Assembly (NCBI RefSeq): GCF_000150275.1 | Contig: NW_002060968.1 | Location: forward strand, 105,797 to 169,796 | Length of the DNA stretch: 64,000 nucleotides | Direction: 5' to 3' | DNA from: Trichoplax adhaerens | Lineage: Eukaryota > Placozoa > Uniplacotomia > Trichoplacea > Trichoplacidae | Shown: positions 62,070 through 64,000 of the stretch, piece by piece | Position numbering within the stretch: the first letter of the stretch is position 1 | Layout: each line of letters opens with the position of its first letter | Notes under the pieces: model-generated | Databases searched by the model: none | What the model was told of the DNA's origin: nothing | The model's input: only the letters and a program-made list of their open reading frames with translations | Program-made: the position numbers and the translations under genes

Positions 62070-62880
62070 TTTTGCGGAAGATTGTGTAGTAAAAGGACTA
62101 AAAGTAGAGTCCTTTGTAGTTTTTAGTATGTAATTAGTATTATTTTACTATACAAAATACCTAGAAAGTGATAGTGTCTTTAAGTTTTACCCTGCCAAAT
62201 CATCATGTCGCCATCTTTTCTTCTTCATTATTTTACAAGGTATTATATAGATTACTATAGAAGTAGCCCTATAGAGCAAATGCCTAATCTAAAGAAAGGG
62301 CGTTTGATCGTCTATTCAAATTGTAAAGAAATTTGACTTAGTAGCAAAACCCTATCCTTAGAGTAAGGGAATTTATAACATGACGATAAAGTACTGTAAT
62401 GTAGTCTATACTCGTACAGTTACAGTACAATCTGACGCTAAAACATCAACTGTCAATACTCGCGAATACTAAGCGATACTAATGTCAGAAAAGTAGTCGT
62501 AATAGTNNNNNNNNNNNNNNNNNNNNNNNNNNNNNNNNNNNNNNNNNNNNNNNNNNGTACTTTACCGTCATATTATAAATCCCNCTTTCTCTAAGGATAG
62601 GGTTTTGCTACTAAGTCAAATTCCTTTACAACTTGAATAGACGATCAAACGCCCTTTCTTTAGGTTAGGCAATTGCTCTCGGGTTACTTTTATAGTAATC
62701 TATATAATACCTTGTAAAATAATGAAGAAGAAAAGATAGCGACATGATGATTTGGCAGGGTAAAACTTAAAACACTCTCACTTTCTAGGTATTTTCTATA
62801 GTAAAATAGTACTAGTTACGTACTAAAAGCTATAAAGTACTCTACTTTTAGTCCTTTACTACAATAGCTTGTCCAACTTT
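62070..62880. repeat. Foldback element with arms of about 320 bases
   Basis: Left arm about 62075-62395 and right arm about 62557-62880 are near-identical reverse complements. Shared landmarks include GTAGTAAAGGACTAAAAGTAG-type sequence, CCTGCCAAATCATCATGTCG, CTTCTTCATTATTTTACAAG, AAAGAAAGGGCGTTTGATCG and AGCAAAACCCTATCCTTAGA. The loop is about 160 bases and includes the assembly gap. Such long arms fit a foldback transposon or a MITE pair. A diverged half-copy lies at 23155-23335. Confidence 0.88.
62507..62556. other. Assembly gap, 50 Ns
   Basis: Exactly 50 N, plus one isolated N at 62584, inside the loop and inner right arm of the foldback. The fixed length suggests a placeholder, not a measured gap. 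The strong palindrome is the likely cause of the failed join. Confidence 0.98.
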
Positions 62881-64000
62881 TAGACTAGAAGAATATTTAC
62901 AGCCATACTATATCTACTTTGAAAGGTAGAACTTTACATACTTCTCATATTTAAAGAAAATTCAAACGCTTATGTAATTTTTATTATGGCGAGGTGGCTG
63001 TTTAATTAGTCGATTTGATTACACTCTCTTTAATAAGAGCAGATATGTCTACAGAATCAAGTGGGACAAATACTTGTCCTATTCTTACAAATATGAAATA
63101 TTTCCTATGGTAGACGATTTATTATTTTTTTCTCTTTTATCTTCATTATATAAATCGTTTTTGCTTGGATTAAGATCTCATTTACCGACTTACATTGCAC
63201 TTTTATGGATTAAACAAGAATATCTGATTATGCAGAGTGCGCTATATTCGCCTTCATCATATCAAACTAATTGACTAACTAGCAATACATTTTAACATTT
63301 TGCTGCTATTAAAAGATGAACTTAGTGTAATTGTTACTAGGTTAGCATAGTAACAACTAGTCATATAAGAATTCGATTCTCTCATCAAAATAGAATTAAA
63401 ATACAACATTCACTAATAGCATAACAAAAGTAAGATTTTATTATTGAATTTGAAGAAAATAATTAGAGCAAACTCTACAAACGTACACCCTATTGATATA
63501 AAACTTTGTATAGTGTAGATCAGTAATTAGATTTTCAGATCGAAATTATGTTAAAAAAGGCAACTGGTATTAAAAATATAAACAGCAATCAGGATTCAAA
63601 AGTTTTTCATTTAAGGTATCAGACTCGTAAGCTAGAATAATATCCACCATTTTATACTTTGCTATGAAAAAACGAGCAAAGAATTAAAAAGTGGGTAAGA
63701 TAATTATCATTTTTACAAACATTTTAGATATCTAGACTTGTACAATAGTTGATCATACTGTTATGATCTATTTCCATTGCCCATTAAGATGAACCATAAT
63801 TGTTACAGTTTGTATTTCAGGATTATCCGTACAATTTATTCTTAATAATAGACTTACGGACTTTATTACTCATTATATTGATTATGATGCTTCTGCAGAT
63901 TGCGAGTGTAGTGTAACATTGAGGGGAAAAAAGATAAATACGAGAAAAAATGGTCATTAGCATAGTTTTGATTAAGAAACCGGGTTATAACATCCCAAAA
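62881..64000. other. No gene recognised
   Basis: AT-rich sequence. A plus-strand frame at 63074-63274 is Leu/Phe/Tyr-rich but lacks splice or start context. On the minus strand near 63014-63090 a short frame ends VFVPLDSVDISALIKESV before a stop; it could be the tail of a gene but is too short to call. Confidence 0.4.

Noticed and set aside
63074-63274. 66-aa Leu/Phe-rich plus-strand frame
   Set aside because: No start context, partner exon or homologue evident; AT-rich DNA gives such frames by chance.
1-64000. CRISPR arrays, operons or bacterial genes
   Set aside because: No regular short repeats with unique spacers, no ribosome-binding sites or packed genes; split exons with GT-AG introns show a eukaryotic nuclear sequence.
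1-64000. tRNA, rRNA or snRNA genes
   Set aside because: No segment matched the conserved boxes I know by eye. A covariance-model scan would be needed to exclude them.

Overview
The window is AT-rich, intron-bearing animal DNA. Its protein-coding signal is split into short exons joined by canonical GT-AG introns, most between 60 and 1,900 bases. The one gene I can name is GEMIN5 (minus strand, 3065-10994), an SMN-complex protein of animals. Low GC, short GEMIN5 introns and long gene-poor spacers would suit an early-branching invertebrate such as a placozoan, sponge or cnidarian. That is a guess from composition only; nothing here fixes the taxon.

Layout: 1-3000 is mostly non-coding with one short candidate exon (336-521). 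3065-10994 is GEMIN5 in about 24 exons: WD40 propeller region (6964-10994), TPR-like region (about 4679-6309), long C-terminal exon (3392-4576) and a short last exon. 11000-12000 is the GC-richer upstream flank, with one possible plus-strand start exon. 12210-13710 is a satellite of about 200-bp units.

From 14.7 to 60.1 kb the main content is a tandem array of eight related minus-strand genes (P1 to P8), which no single open reading frame reveals. I rebuilt each by splicing. The shared plan is a tiny first exon (7-25 nt) ending in phase 1, exon 2 (138-165 nt, phase 1 to 1), exon 3 (119-137 nt, phase 1 to 0) and a last exon (225-294 nt). Products are 181-196 aa, without an obvious signal peptide or membrane span. 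P1, P3, P4, P6, P7 and P8 read through. P2 and P5 are frameshifted and probably pseudogenes. P3/P4 and P6/P7 are recent pairs whose introns and flanks are also duplicated; P6 and P7 keep a TATA-like box about 150 bases before the ATG. I cannot assign the family to a known domain. Part of exon 3 in P6 recalls the core of IL-1-type beta-trefoil cytokines, offered only as a hypothesis.

Between the genes lie dispersed and inverted repeats (30.4/56.4 kb; 39.7/55.9 kb), short tandem arrays (31.2-32.3, 41.6-42.9 and 48.3-48.6 kb), an odd GCGC-rich array in AT-rich DNA (46995-47240), and a large foldback (62070-62880) whose loop contains the only assembly gap. Frame breaks in GEMIN5 and in P2/P5 could be real decay or assembly errors; reads or transcripts would decide.
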